In this document: piece by piece, positions 23,590 to 32,433 of the stretch
How positions within the stretch are numbered: position 1 is the first letter of the stretch
Layout: the number at the start of each line of letters is the position of its first letter
From: Tessaracoccus flavus
GTDB lineage: Bacteria; Actinomycetota; Actinomycetes; Propionibacteriales; Propionibacteriaceae
Direction: 5' to 3'
Assembly (NCBI RefSeq): GCF_001997295.1
Contig: NZ_CP019605.1
Coordinates: forward strand, 558,001-622,000
DNA: 64,000 bases
Position numbers and translations under genes: made by a program
The notes under the pieces: generated by a model
Database searches by the model: none
What the model saw: the letters and a program-made list of their open reading frames with translations, nothing else
Told to the model about the DNA's origin: nothing

Positions 23590-24210
23590 TCAGCCGACGT
23601 GATTAGCGGCAGTGCGCAGAATGATCGCGACCGACACCGCACCGGGGTCGACGACGCCGATCGACTTATCGGCGAGCAGCGCCGAGCGGCCGCGCTTGGC
23701 GATCATCGAGCGCGTGTTGTCGCGGCCCCGTTCGGCGGCCGCGGCCGCTGTGTCCATGGCCTCCCCCAGCGAGATGTGGGCGAGCGCGGCCTCCCGCAGC
23801 GCATCCGAGGCCGGTGCCAGAGCATCGATCATGGTCTTGTCGCCGCGTTCGGCGTTGCCGCGGGCCATTACCCCGGCGAGGCCCGCCTCGAAGGCGGAGG
23901 CCACGCCCGCGGTCTGGATCGGCCGGGGCCAGTTTGCCCCGGCGCGGAGGAAGAACGTCCCGAAGAGGGGGCCCGACGCGCCCCCCACGGTGCTGACCAG
24001 GGCCATGCCGACATGGCGTAGGGCATCGGATGCGGCGGCGACGGGCGTGAGGTCGAGCTCACGCGCAGCGGCGAGGCCGCGAGCCATGTTGGTGCCGTGA
24101 TCGCCGTCCCCCAGCAGCCTGTCGAGTTTGTTCAGTTCGTCGGCTCGGGCGTCGAACACCTCTGCGCATTCGCGCAGCCATTGCGTCACCGCCATCACTC
24201 CGTCTGCCAT
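23590..24210 (-). CDS. dhaL: DhaL-family dihydroxyacetone kinase subunit
   Basis: 206 residues, the usual length for the ADP-binding DhaL subunit. Visible motifs are LNKLDRLLGDGDHGTNMARG (Mg and nucleotide-binding Asp cluster), STVGGASGPLFGTFF and GDKTMIDAL, ending near GVVDPGAVS. In the PTS-dependent system DhaL works with DhaK and DhaM, but no dhaK or dhaM is next to it: the neighbours are a nucleotidyltransferase and a PLDc_N protein. A stand-alone role or partners elsewhere are possible. Confidence 0.85.
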   Translation of the reverse strand: MADGVMAVTQWLRECAEVFDARADELNKLDRLLGDGDHGTNMARGLAAARELDLTPVAAASDALRHVGMALVSTVGGASGPLFGTFFLRAGANWPRPIQTAGVASAFEAGLAGVMARGNAERGDKTMIDALAPASDALREAALAHISLGEAMDTAAAAAERGRDNTRSMIAKRGRSALLADKSIGVVDPGAVSVAIILRTAANHVG

Positions 24211-24249
24211 CTATCCACTCCTGCCGGTTGTCGCGCCGGAATGCTAGCG

Positions 24250-24501
24250 CTAACGCAGGCCCCGGAGGAAGTCTTCGTCGTCGTCGGGGGCTCGGGGGCC
24301 ACGGTCGATCGAGGGGTTCGACTTGATGGGGCGGCCCAACGTCAGCCAGGCGACCGGCCCGAGGACGGGCAGGCAGACCACCGCGAAGGCCCACAGCCAT
24401 CGTGGCATCAGGCGCACCTTGTACCCCCGTGCCTGCGCGACTTCCACAACGCAGTACACGGTCAGCATCACGATTGCGATGATCAACAGAACCCGAGCCA
24501 C
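24250..24501 (-). CDS. Small membrane protein with PLDc_N domain
   Basis: 83 residues from a GTG at 24501. Two membrane helices (3-20 and 36-57) flank a basic loop, and WLWAFAVVCLPVLGPVAWLTLGRP fits the phospholipase-D nuclease N-terminal domain (PLDc_N) found as stand-alone small proteins in actinobacteria. The acidic C-terminal tail is cytoplasmic or exposed; its function is unknown. It is divergent from menE with a 35-base gap, an arrangement I recall as common in actinobacterial men clusters. Confidence 0.75.
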   Translation of the reverse strand: MARVLLIIAIVMLTVYCVVEVAQARGYKVRLMPRWLWAFAVVCLPVLGPVAWLTLGRPIKSNPSIDRGPRAPDDDEDFLRGLR

Positions 24502-24536
24502 GCAACCAGTCTACCCGCCGTGGCTAGGGTGACCAC

Positions 24537-25558
24537 ATGGACGATCTTCGACGCAGGGTGCGAGGTTTCCTGGCTGGCGGGCCGGGCCTCTGGCTGGCCC
24601 CCGGTGACGGCACCCCTCCGCCGGGATGCGTGGTCGTGGCGACGTCCGGGACAACCGGCGGCGCCAAGCTCGTGGTGCTCAGCCGGGGCGCGCTGATCGC
24701 CGCGGCGGAGATGGCGGCGGCCCGGCTCGGAGCCGCAGCCACCTGGCATCTGGCGCTGCAGCCCACCTACGTGGCCGGACTGATGGTGCTGGTGCGGGGC
24801 GAGCTCGGCGGAGGTGTGCGGCAGGCGTCGCCCTCTCTCGACGATCTAGATCCGGTCGCCGGCCCCAATGCGGTGTCGGTCGTCGGCACGCAGCTGTATC
24901 GCGCTGTGGCTGACCCCTCGCGCGCCGCGAGGCTGGCGCGTTTCGACGCCGTGCTGGTCGGGGGGCGGCGCTGGCGCCAGACCTGCGGCAGCGAGCCGAG
25001 GCTGCGGGCATTCGCGTCATCGAGACCTACGGCATGAGCGAGACGTGCGGTGGCGTCGTCTGGGACGGCCGCCCGCTGGACGGCGTCGACGTGCGGCTGG
25101 GCGAGCGTGGCCGGGTCACGATCGCCGGGCCCACCGTGTTCGACGGCTACCTCGGTGATCCGGACGCGACCGCCGCAGCACTGGTCGACGGGGCGGTGCT
25201 CACGCGGGATCGCGGGCGGTGGGACGACGGAAGGCTCGTCATCGACGGCCGACTGGACGAGGTCGTCATCAGCGGAGGGGTCAACGTCGACCTTGCCGAG
25301 GTGCGGCGGGCCGTGGCAACGATCGACCCGGGGGCCGACGTCGTGGCCGTGCCCGACGACGAGTGGGGTTCGAGGGTGGTGCTGGTCGCGGCGTCGGGGC
25401 CCTTGGAGCAGTGGCGGCAGCGTCTCCGGGCGCTGGTGCCATCGACGTCCCTGCCCCGCCAGGTGCTGCATGTCGCGTCGCTGCCGCTAACCCCGGGCGG
25501 CAAGCCCGATCGGCCGGCGCTCGTCGAGCTCGCGCAGCGCACTGCCGGCCACGGCTAG
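24537..25558 (+). pseudogene. menE: menE, O-succinylbenzoate--CoA ligase, frameshifted
   Basis: The first part, from ATG 24537, has the AMP-binding P-loop VVATSGTTGGAKLVVLS, then LVGG at 24960. Past a run of six G (24960-24965) the annotated frame goes to a nonsense tail and stops at 25037. One extra G would restore GAALAPDLRQRAEAAGIRVI and ETYGMSETCGGVVW, the family's core motif, and then the C-terminal domain with DGRLDEVVISGGVN and PLTPGGKPDR to 25558. The restored protein would be 340 residues, normal for a short MenE. The defect could be a sequencing error in the homopolymer, a true mutation or a minus-one slippage site. The product activates OSB in menaquinone synthesis; the rest of the pathway is intact around it. 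Confidence 0.85.
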
Positions 25559-25571
25559 AGTTGGGCGCGCC

Positions 25572-26450
25572 ATGGAGAATTCCCCCGCCATCTGGGCTGT
25601 CGGTGCCCGCCCCCGCACGTTGCCCGCCGCCGTCGCCCCGGTCATTGCGGGGGTCGCGAGCGCAGCCACCGTGGACGAATACCACTGGTGGGTGGCGCTG
25701 GGTTGCCTGGTGGTGGCGCTGGCCCTGCAGGTGGGCGTCAACTACGCCAACGACTATTCCGACGGCGTCCGCGGCACCGACGACGAGCGCGTCGGCCCGA
25801 CCCGGCTGGTCGCGTCGGGCCTCGCCTCACCCAGGGCGGTGAAGACCGCGGCATTCCTCTCGTTCGGTGTGGCCGCCGTCGCCGGGCTCGCCGTCGTGGC
25901 GCTGAGCGGACACTGGTGGCTCCTGGGCGTCGGGGCCCTCAGCGTGCTGGCCGCCTGGTACTACACCGGCGGGGCCAAGCCGTACGGATACCTCGGGCTC
26001 GGTGAGCTCATGGTGTTCATCTTCTTCGGTCTGGTGGCAACGGTGGGCACCACCTACGTCATCGCCGGCACCGCCCCGGCTCAGGCCTGGCTCGCCGCCA
26101 CCGCCGTCGGAGTGCTGGCGAGCGGAATCCTGGTGGCCAACAACCTGCGAGACATCGCGACCGACTCCGTCGTCGGCAAGATGACGCTCCCGGTGCGGCT
26201 CGGCGATCGCAACACCCGGCTCTTCTACGCCGCGCTGTGCGCCGTGGCGGCGCTCGCAGTGGTCGGTTACGCCGCGCTCACGTCGTGGTGGGCGCTGCTC
26301 GGCCTCCTCGGCGTCGTGCTGATCCTGCCCGGCTTGAAGCTGGTCCTCGGCGGGGCGACGGGGCGGGACCTGATCCCCGTGATCCAATCCACCGGCATGG
26401 CCGAGGTGGCCCTGTCGATGGGCCTGCTCGCCGCGGCCTTCCTCGCATGA
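25572..26450 (+). CDS. menA: 1,4-dihydroxy-2-naphthoate polyprenyltransferase
   Basis: 292 residues, seven to nine membrane helices. The two Asp-rich motifs of UbiA-type prenyltransferases are NYANDYSDGVRGTDDERVGP (about 58-77) and NNLRDIATDSVVGKMTLPVRLG (194-215). It joins a polyprenyl diphosphate to DHNA and releases CO2 to give demethylmenaquinone at the membrane. It starts 13 bases after menE and overlaps menC by four bases (ATGA). Confidence 0.93.
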   Translation: MENSPAIWAVGARPRTLPAAVAPVIAGVASAATVDEYHWWVALGCLVVALALQVGVNYANDYSDGVRGTDDERVGPTRLVASGLASPRAVKTAAFLSFGVAAVAGLAVVALSGHWWLLGVGALSVLAAWYYTGGAKPYGYLGLGELMVFIFFGLVATVGTTYVIAGTAPAQAWLAATAVGVLASGILVANNLRDIATDSVVGKMTLPVRLGDRNTRLFYAALCAVAALAVVGYAALTSWWALLGLLGVVLILPGLKLVLGGATGRDLIPVIQSTGMAEVALSMGLLAAAFLA

Positions 26451-27394
26451 CCCCGTTCGTCTACGACATCGCGCTGTCCGTGCCCTTCCGCGGCCTCTCC
26501 AGGCGCAGCGGGGTGCTGTTCGAGGGTCCGGCGGGCTGGGCCGAATGGAGTCCGTTCCCCGAGTACGGCGATCAGGAGGCGGCAGAATGGCTGCGCTCAG
26601 CGCTGGAGACCGCCACGCACGGCCACCCTGCGACGGTCCGGGACCGGGTCGAGGTCAACGGCATCGTGCCGGCGTTGAGCCCCGCCGACGCCGCCGCCCG
26701 CGCCGTCACCTCCGGCTGCCGGACCATCAAGATCAAAGTGGCCGCACCGGGGGATCCGGTGGCCGACGACGTCGCGCGGGTCGCGGCGGTCCGCGAAGCG
26801 CTTCCCTCAGCCCGGCTCCGTGTCGATGCGAACGGCGGTTGGACCCTCGCGCAGGCCGCCGAGGCGTTGAGGTTGCTCGAGCCGATGGGACTCGAGTACG
26901 CGGAGCAGCCGTGCGCCACCTTCGGCGAGCTCGCGTCGCTGCGTGCGATGGAGACCGGCGTCCTCATCGCTGCGGACGAGTCCATCCGTCGCGCTGACGA
27001 CCCGTACCGTGTCCGTGACGCCGGGGCCGCCGATGTCGCCGTGCTCAAGGTCCAACCGCTGGGCGGCGCGCGCGCCTGCCTCCGACTCGCGGACGAGCTC
27101 GGCCTACCGGTCGTCGTGTCGAGCGCCGTCGAGACATCGGTGGGGCTCGCCTCCGGGCTGGCCCTGGCCGGGGCTCTCCCCGACCTGCCCTTCGCCTGCG
27201 GCCTCGAGACCGGACGGCTCCTCGCGGGCGACGTCGCCACGGAACCGCTCGTGCCGGACGACGGCTGGCTGGTCGTGCGGGACGTCACACCGGACCCGGC
27301 CCTCCTGCGGGTGCACCGGGCTGGTCCGGACCTGACGAGCTTCTGGTTGGATCGGTGGGAGAGAGTCAGCCGGATCGTGGAGGACCAGGGATGA
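26447..27394 (+). CDS. menC: o-Succinylbenzoate synthase
   Basis: 315 residues; the start is the ATG that overlaps the menA stop (ATGA), and the longer frame upstream lies within menA and is discarded. Enolase-superfamily motifs are TIKIKVA with the catalytic Lys, LRVDANGGWT with the first metal ligand, LEYAEQPC, IAADESIRR and AVLKVQPLGG with the second Lys. The enzyme dehydrates SHCHC to o-succinylbenzoate. It overlaps menD at its end by four bases, so menA, menC and menD form a tightly coupled operon. Confidence 0.92.
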   Translation: MTPFVYDIALSVPFRGLSRRSGVLFEGPAGWAEWSPFPEYGDQEAAEWLRSALETATHGHPATVRDRVEVNGIVPALSPADAAARAVTSGCRTIKIKVAAPGDPVADDVARVAAVREALPSARLRVDANGGWTLAQAAEALRLLEPMGLEYAEQPCATFGELASLRAMETGVLIAADESIRRADDPYRVRDAGAADVAVLKVQPLGGARACLRLADELGLPVVVSSAVETSVGLASGLALAGALPDLPFACGLETGRLLAGDVATEPLVPDDGWLVVRDVTPDPALLRVHRAGPDLTSFWLDRWERVSRIVEDQG

Positions 27395-28920
27395 GCAGCA
27401 TCGAGATGGGCGCGGCCATCGTCGACGCCCTCGTCGGGGTCGGCGTGCGCGACGTGGTGCTCGCCCCGGGCTCCCGGAGCGCTCCGCTGGCTCTCGCCGT
27501 CGACAGGGCCGCGGCCGATCACCGCGTCCGTCTGCATGTCCGCATCGATGAGCGGGTGGCGGGGTTCACCGCCCTCGGCCTGGCCAAGGCGGGGCAGCAA
27601 CCCGTCGCCGTCGTGACGACGTCCGGCACCGCCGTGGCCAACCTGGCCCCGGCCGCCATGGAGGCGAGGGCCTCGGGCGTGCCGCTGGTCCTGATCACGG
27701 CCGACCGCCCCGCCCATCTCGTCGGTACCGGGGCCAACCAGGTGGCCGATCAGGTGGGTGCCTTCGGCGCGTCTGCGCTGGGAGTCGTGCGGCTCTCCTC
27801 CGAGTCGGGTGACGCCGCCGCGTGGGCCGCCGGGGTCCACCGCGCGGTCACGCTGGCCAGCGGCAAGCTGAGCGGCGAGCCCGGACCGGTGCAGCTCAAT
27901 GTGGAGTTCGCCCCTCCGCTGGTCGGGCCCCTGCCCGCAGCCGTCCAGCGCGTCCTCGACGTACACGCCGAGTCTGGACCGACGCAGCCGCACGTCCTCG
28001 AGCACCCCGCTCGAACGGTCGTTCTGGCCGGCGACGCGACCCCCCAGGTTGGAGCGGAGGCCCGCGCCCTCGCGGAACTCACCCGAAGTCCGCTGCTTGC
28101 GGAGCCGTCGTCCAACGCGCGCGCCGGTGAGTGCGCGATCGCCGCCTACCGCGAGGTGTTGGCTGAGCTGGCGCCCGAGATCGAGCGGGTCGTCGTCTTC
28201 GGGCACCCGACGCTCTCCAGGCCCGTGGTCTCGCTGCTCTCCCGCGACGACGTCGAGCTCGTCGTCGTCACCGACCGCGCAACGTGGCCCGACCCCGGGC
28301 ACCGGGCCACGCTCGTGGCCAGGGCGGTGGAGATCCCGACGCAGGACGACGGGTGGTTGGACCGCTGGCAGCGCGCCGACGTGCGGCGCTCCAACGGCCC
28401 GCAGCAGTTCATCGCCGACGAGGTCGTGAGTTGCGCGGGCCCGGACACCAACCTGGTTTTCGGGTCGAGCTCGATCATCCGCGCTGCCGACCTCAGCCCG
28501 GTCGCCCCGCGGCCTCCGCTGGTCTATGCCAACCGGGGCGTGGCTGGGATCGACGGGACGGTGTCGACTGCGGTCGGGATCGGACTCGCCACTGGCCGGC
28601 CGACGACCGTCCTGCTGGGCGATCTCACGGCACAGCATGATCTGGGTGGTTGGGTGAAGCCCACTCTGGAGCCGTGGCCGGACCTCCGCGTCGTCGTCGC
28701 GGATGACGACGGCGGATCGATCTTCCACGGACTGGAGCAGGGCGCCCCGGAGTTCGACGGGAGCTTCGAGCGCGTTTTCGGCACTCCGCAGGGCCTGGAC
28801 CTTGTCGCGGTGGCATCAGCTCTCGGCTGGACCGCCGTGCGCGTGCAGGACCGCGGCGGCCTGGTTAAGGCCCTGTCCTCGGACGCGGACTTCGTCGTCG
28901 TCTCTGTTCCCCGCGGCTGA
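27391..28920 (+). CDS. menD: SEPHCHC synthase (2-succinyl-5-enolpyruvyl-6-hydroxy-3-cyclohexene-carboxylate synthase)
   Basis: 509 residues with thiamine-diphosphate enzyme organisation. The N-terminal domain has DVVLAPGSRSAPLALAVDR, HVRIDERVAGFTALGLAKA with the catalytic Glu and VTTSGTAVANLAPAAMEA. The C-terminal ThDP domain has GIDGTVSTAVGIGLA and VADDDGGSIFHGLEQG, where the metal site is normally GD-x-NN-type. It condenses isochorismate with 2-oxoglutarate. The stop at 28920 is followed by the two dyads that separate it from the converging nuclease gene. Confidence 0.93.
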   Translation: MSSIEMGAAIVDALVGVGVRDVVLAPGSRSAPLALAVDRAAADHRVRLHVRIDERVAGFTALGLAKAGQQPVAVVTTSGTAVANLAPAAMEARASGVPLVLITADRPAHLVGTGANQVADQVGAFGASALGVVRLSSESGDAAAWAAGVHRAVTLASGKLSGEPGPVQLNVEFAPPLVGPLPAAVQRVLDVHAESGPTQPHVLEHPARTVVLAGDATPQVGAEARALAELTRSPLLAEPSSNARAGECAIAAYREVLAELAPEIERVVVFGHPTLSRPVVSLLSRDDVELVVVTDRATWPDPGHRATLVARAVEIPTQDDGWLDRWQRADVRRSNGPQQFIADEVVSCAGPDTNLVFGSSSIIRAADLSPVAPRPPLVYANRGVAGIDGTVSTAVGIGLATGRPTTVLLGDLTAQHDLGGWVKPTLEPWPDLRVVVADDDGGSIFHGLEQGAPEFDGSFERVFGTPQGLDLVAVASALGWTAVRVQDRGGLVKALSSDADFVVVSVPRG

Positions 28921-28953
28921 GGGAAGCCGGCGTCCCCAGAGGTGCCATTCAGC

Positions 28954-29016
28954 GACATGTACGACCACTATGGTCGCGCGTGTCACCACACTGACCCCTT
29001 CAGAGTGGGTGAAGGG
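28954..29016. terminator. Two adjacent dyads between convergent genes
   Basis: First dyad: CGACCA (28962-28967), loop CTA, TGGTCG (28971-28976), with an outer GACA/TGTC pair at 28954-28957 and 28981-28984. Second dyad: CCCTTCA (28996-29002), seven-base loop, TGAAGGG (29010-29016). Both lie between the stops of menD (plus) and the RecB-like nuclease (minus). They lack U tracts, so their role as terminators is inferred from location. Confidence 0.4.
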
Positions 29017-29089
29017 AAGCCCACTTCCAGGTGAGGGAGACGGATGCTGGAGATCGTTCCACGCTCCCTACCCGGAGAGACGGGCAAGG

Positions 29090-30784
29090 CTAGGAGGAGT
29101 CCTGGTCCCGCAACCAGCGGCGCACGGCCAGGGTGGCCCGCACGTCGTCCTCGTTGTACTCGAGCACCCGGCGCCGCGCGGAGTCACGCGCCTGTGGCGT
29201 CGCACCAGTGACGGCTTCGGCGAACCACGTCTGGGATGCGAGACCTCCAGGCTCCTCGTCGCGCCACTCGAACCCCGCGCCGCGGGAGGCCACCACCTTG
29301 AGTCCCAGGCCGTCGACGCCCACGTAGTTGTCCCGCACGAACCCGAAGAGGTCGACGAAGTGGTCGCGGATGAGATCGCAGACCCGGAGCAGTGCGGGGT
29401 GGCCGCTCCGCTCGGCGAGCCTGCTGAGGTGGATGGTCTCGTAGTCGGAGTAGTGGAAGACGAGAAGGTCCGGGTGCGCCTCGACCAGGTCCAGCAGCCA
29501 CTCGGCGAACTGGGCGGCCAGCTCAACCTCACTGTGGCCAGTCGCCTGTTCGAACCGGCTGAAGTGCGCGAACCTCGTCCCGGCGGCGTCGGTGACGAGC
29601 GCGCCCCACAGGTACACCGAGCCGTCGTCGGCTGTCTCGATGTCGAGGTCGATCTCCACCTCAGCGCTGGGCACGCCGATCGGTTCGACGGACACGCGCT
29701 CCAACTCCACTCCCCGCGCGAGCATGCGCGCCCGCCGTGCGGCCTGGCGCAGCCGCTGCTCTGACCGGTCCCGGTGGCCGGTGAGCGGGAGGTAGGCCGG
29801 GAGGATCTGGTCGACGTCGGCCTCAGCCAGCTGCGCGACGGTCGTGATCCCGAGGCTCATGAGTGTCTGGAGCTCGCGGACGTCCAAGGGCGCTTTGGAA
29901 ATGCGCAGCGAGAGGTCGTCGTCGTCAATGAGCGGCCGGCAGACCTGCCACCAGGCGCACCAGTCGCATTCCTTCACTCGGATCGGTCGCACGACCGGGG
30001 GCGGGTCGCCCTCGCCGGTCCGCTCAGCGGCGCGCTGCGCCACGTAGACGCGGAAGCCGTGCTCGTGGTCGTAGCGCTCCAGCGCGGAGCGGAGCTTGTG
30101 CCCGGCTGTCTTGGAGTAGGTGCGCAGGAATTTCGTCGTGAGGTCCACCCAGGTGACGCTCGGATCCTGTCCCTCGGCCCGGTCGTCTCCGACGACGCCG
30201 GCCAGCGGTGTCGCGGAGGCGAACCCGCACGACTCCAGCAGCCGCCAGTGGTGCGCGAGCTCGAGCAGAACGCCCTCACGGTACGTTCGGTAGCGGAGGT
30301 CGGGGAGCGGTCTGAGCGCCGAGATGGCGTCGAGTGGTGATGTCTGGAGCGTCGCTGAGCCGAGCTGCTTCTCCCTGACGCGGTAGGGCTTGACCTTGAG
30401 CGGCCAGTATCCCGGGGCCCCGGACTCCGTGTCGTGACCGCGCACCAGGACGTCGGGGCGGCCGCTGCGGTGGCCGTCGAGATCCAGCGGCAGGACGCCG
30501 CCGATGATGACCGGTGCCCCGGCGCCCATCGCTGCCAGGCACTCCGTCTCGCGCTCAGCCATGGTTGCGCCCGCGTCATGCAGGCCCCGCAGATCCACTG
30601 CGCCGGGCGGTCCGTCGACCAGCCGTGACAGGACTCCGTCACGGAAGTCGGAGCCGCCGCCGAACGACTCCCTCAGCGATTCGTCCAGGGGGGTCTGCGG
30701 CTTGGCGACCGTCGGGTCGAACGTGTGAAACGTCTTGACCGGGCAGCTGCGGGCGGCGTAGGCGTCCAAGACGAACTGGTTCAT
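29090..30784 (-). CDS. TM0106-family RecB-like putative nuclease
   Basis: 564 residues from the ATG at 30784 ([14 protein letters not shown]), which overlaps the MenG stop (TGATG); a longer frame upstream runs inside menG and is rejected. The N-terminal half has a RecB/Cas4-type nuclease layout: Cys14 with CDWCAWWQVC later (four Cys in a C..CxxCx5C pattern, as in iron-sulfur Cas4/AddB nucleases), GGVLPLDLDGHRSGRPDVLV and WPLKVKPYRV as the PD..x..K part. The C-terminal half has an exonuclease/RNase H-like pattern: EIDLDIET, HYSDYE and EYNEDDVRAT. DNA repair or recombination is inferred; no helicase is adjacent. Confidence 0.8.
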   Translation of the reverse strand: MNQFVLDAYAARSCPVKTFHTFDPTVAKPQTPLDESLRESFGGGSDFRDGVLSRLVDGPPGAVDLRGLHDAGATMAERETECLAAMGAGAPVIIGGVLPLDLDGHRSGRPDVLVRGHDTESGAPGYWPLKVKPYRVREKQLGSATLQTSPLDAISALRPLPDLRYRTYREGVLLELAHHWRLLESCGFASATPLAGVVGDDRAEGQDPSVTWVDLTTKFLRTYSKTAGHKLRSALERYDHEHGFRVYVAQRAAERTGEGDPPPVVRPIRVKECDWCAWWQVCRPLIDDDDLSLRISKAPLDVRELQTLMSLGITTVAQLAEADVDQILPAYLPLTGHRDRSEQRLRQAARRARMLARGVELERVSVEPIGVPSAEVEIDLDIETADDGSVYLWGALVTDAAGTRFAHFSRFEQATGHSEVELAAQFAEWLLDLVEAHPDLLVFHYSDYETIHLSRLAERSGHPALLRVCDLIRDHFVDLFGFVRDNYVGVDGLGLKVVASRGAGFEWRDEEPGGLASQTWFAEAVTGATPQARDSARRRVLEYNEDDVRATLAVRRWLRDQDSS

Positions 30785-31479
30785 CAGCGCTTCCAGCCCC
30801 GATGGAGCGCGACGATGCCTCCGGCATGGTTCTGCCACTCGACGTCGGTCCATCCGGCCTCGACCATCAGGTCCGCGAGTCCGCGCTGGTCGGGCCACGC
30901 CATGATCGATTCGGCGAGGTAGCCGTAGGCCACCGGGTTACTGGAAGCCTTCGCGATTGTGGGGAGCGCCCCCACCAGGTAGTTCGTGTAGACGTGCCGG
31001 AAGGCCGGGTTGGTGGGCGTGGAGAACTCGGCGATGACGAGCCGCCCCCCGGGGCGGGTGACGCGGCGCATCTCGACGAGCGCGTCGAGCGTTCGCTCCA
31101 CGTTGCGGAGCCCGTAGGAGATCGTCACCGCCTCGAACGTGTCGTCGGGAAAGGGGAGCGCGAGCGCATCGCCGGCCACGAAGTCGAGGTGGGGCTGCTG
31201 CTTGCGACCCTGCGTCAGCATGCCGATCGAGATGTCGGAGGCCACCACGTAGGCCCCCGACTCCGCGATGGCCGCGGTCGACGTGCCGGTGCCGGCAGCC
31301 AGGTCGAGGATGCGCTGGCCCGGCCGCGGTTCGATCGCCCGGACGGTCGCCCGCCGCCAGGCGTGCACCTGCCCGAGGCTGAGCACGGAGTTGAAGAGGT
31401 CGTAGCGCTTCGCCACTCCGTCGAACATGGCGGCCACATCGCCGCGCCGCTTCTGCATCGTGGCCCGCTGATTCTGCAT
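30784..31479 (-). CDS. menG: Demethylmenaquinone methyltransferase
   Basis: 231 residues. The SAM-binding motif is [12 protein letters not shown] with acidic D in ASDISIGML; the UbiE/MenG signatures are [20 protein letters not shown] near the N terminus and [32 protein letters not shown]. It methylates demethylmenaquinone to menaquinone as the last step of head-group synthesis. It overlaps the nuclease start by one base, so both are on one message. The hydrolase gene on the opposite strand starts 55 bases upstream of this start. Confidence 0.92.
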   Translation of the reverse strand: MQNQRATMQKRRGDVAAMFDGVAKRYDLFNSVLSLGQVHAWRRATVRAIEPRPGQRILDLAAGTGTSTAAIAESGAYVVASDISIGMLTQGRKQQPHLDFVAGDALALPFPDDTFEAVTISYGLRNVERTLDALVEMRRVTRPGGRLVIAEFSTPTNPAFRHVYTNYLVGALPTIAKASSNPVAYGYLAESIMAWPDQRGLADLMVEAGWTDVEWQNHAGGIVALHRGWKR

Positions 31480-31533
31480 TGCTGCAGCCTAGCGGCCCGC
31501 ACCGACGAGGTTGGTGCTGGCAGTCTTGGAGCT

Positions 31534-32214
31534 GTGATCCCGAAACTGGTCCTTGTGCACGGCTCGATGTCGTCGGCCCAGCAATGGGCGGACTACCCGG
31601 CGCTGCTGCCGGAGTTCGACGTCGTTGCCATCGACCTGCCCGGCCACGGCTCGAAAAGTGGCACACCCTTCACGACGGAGGCCGCTCTCGACGCCATCGC
31701 GGAAGCGGTCGACGGCGCGGTCCCCGTGGTCCTGGCGGGACACAGCCTCGGCGCGTACCTCGTTGGGCTCTTCGCCGGGACCCGGCCACACCGGCTCCGA
31801 GGCCTGGTCCTCATGGGGGCGACGGGCAACCCGCGCGGTCGCCTCGCCTGGACGTACCGGGGCTTCGCCGGGCTGACCCGGCGGGTGGATCACTCCGTGC
31901 TCGCGCGCCTACGGGGCGGGGTGGCGCGCCTGCTCGGGGTCCGCCCAGAGCTGCTACCGGCAAGACCGGACTACACGACCCTGCCCGCCATCTGGGAGTC
32001 GGTCATGCGGGACTGCCCGCCCAGCGTGCTGCGCAGTGTCGGGTGCCCGGTCCTGTTCATCAACGGTCAGTTCGATCAGATGCGGGCCGACGAGCGCCGC
32101 TATCTCGCTCGGGTGGAGGGCTCGGCGCTGGAGATCGTCCCCCGCGCCTCGCATTTCGCGCCGCTCACCCATGCGCCCGAGGTCGCCGAGGCGATCCGTC
32201 GCTTCGGGTTGTGA
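31534..32214 (+). CDS. Alpha/beta hydrolase, possible MenH
   Basis: 226 residues from GTG 31534 (GGAG upstream). The fold markers are LVLVHGSMSSAQQW (oxyanion hole), DVVAIDLPGHGSKSG, the nucleophile elbow VLAGHSLGAYLVG with Ser, FINGQFDQMRADERR with the Asp and PRASHFAPLTHAPEV with the His. It stands next to menG and within 3 kb of menD, so a MenH function (SHCHC synthase, forming the menC substrate) is attractive. Motifs alone cannot separate MenH from other small esterases, so I give no symbol. Confidence 0.7.
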   Translation: MIPKLVLVHGSMSSAQQWADYPALLPEFDVVAIDLPGHGSKSGTPFTTEAALDAIAEAVDGAVPVVLAGHSLGAYLVGLFAGTRPHRLRGLVLMGATGNPRGRLAWTYRGFAGLTRRVDHSVLARLRGGVARLLGVRPELLPARPDYTTLPAIWESVMRDCPPSVLRSVGCPVLFINGQFDQMRADERRYLARVEGSALEIVPRASHFAPLTHAPEVAEAIRRFGL

Positions 32215-32296
32215 GCCGCTCCTGAAGGGCACGCGAGCCTGAGGCGCCCTGTGGTCCCCGGGCGTTGGCGCTGCCCAGGGATTGCGTGGGTGGAAC

Positions 32297-32376
32297 TTGA
32301 GCAAATGAGATGGTTCGTCGTCGCGACACGCCGGGATAACAGCGTTTGGATTCGTTGACCCATCTCATTTGCTCAA
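32297..32376. repeat. 17-base perfect inverted repeat with 46-base loop
   Basis: TTGAGCAAATGAGATGG at 32297-32313 and its exact reverse complement at 32360-32376. The arms are AT-rich against GC-rich surroundings. It lies between the stops of two converging genes in the 219-base intergenic region 32215-32433. It may work as a bidirectional terminator or be a small palindromic mobile unit. Confidence 0.85.
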
Positions 32377-32433
32377 CTCCTCGCCTGCCAGGGGAGAGGG
32401 GCGGTAGCGAGGCGGACCGGGCTCCCCGGGCGG

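Noticed and set aside
24960..24965. Confident programmed minus-one frameshift in menE
   Set aside because: The G run allows it, but no downstream structure or conservation evidence is available, so I leave the gene as frameshifted.
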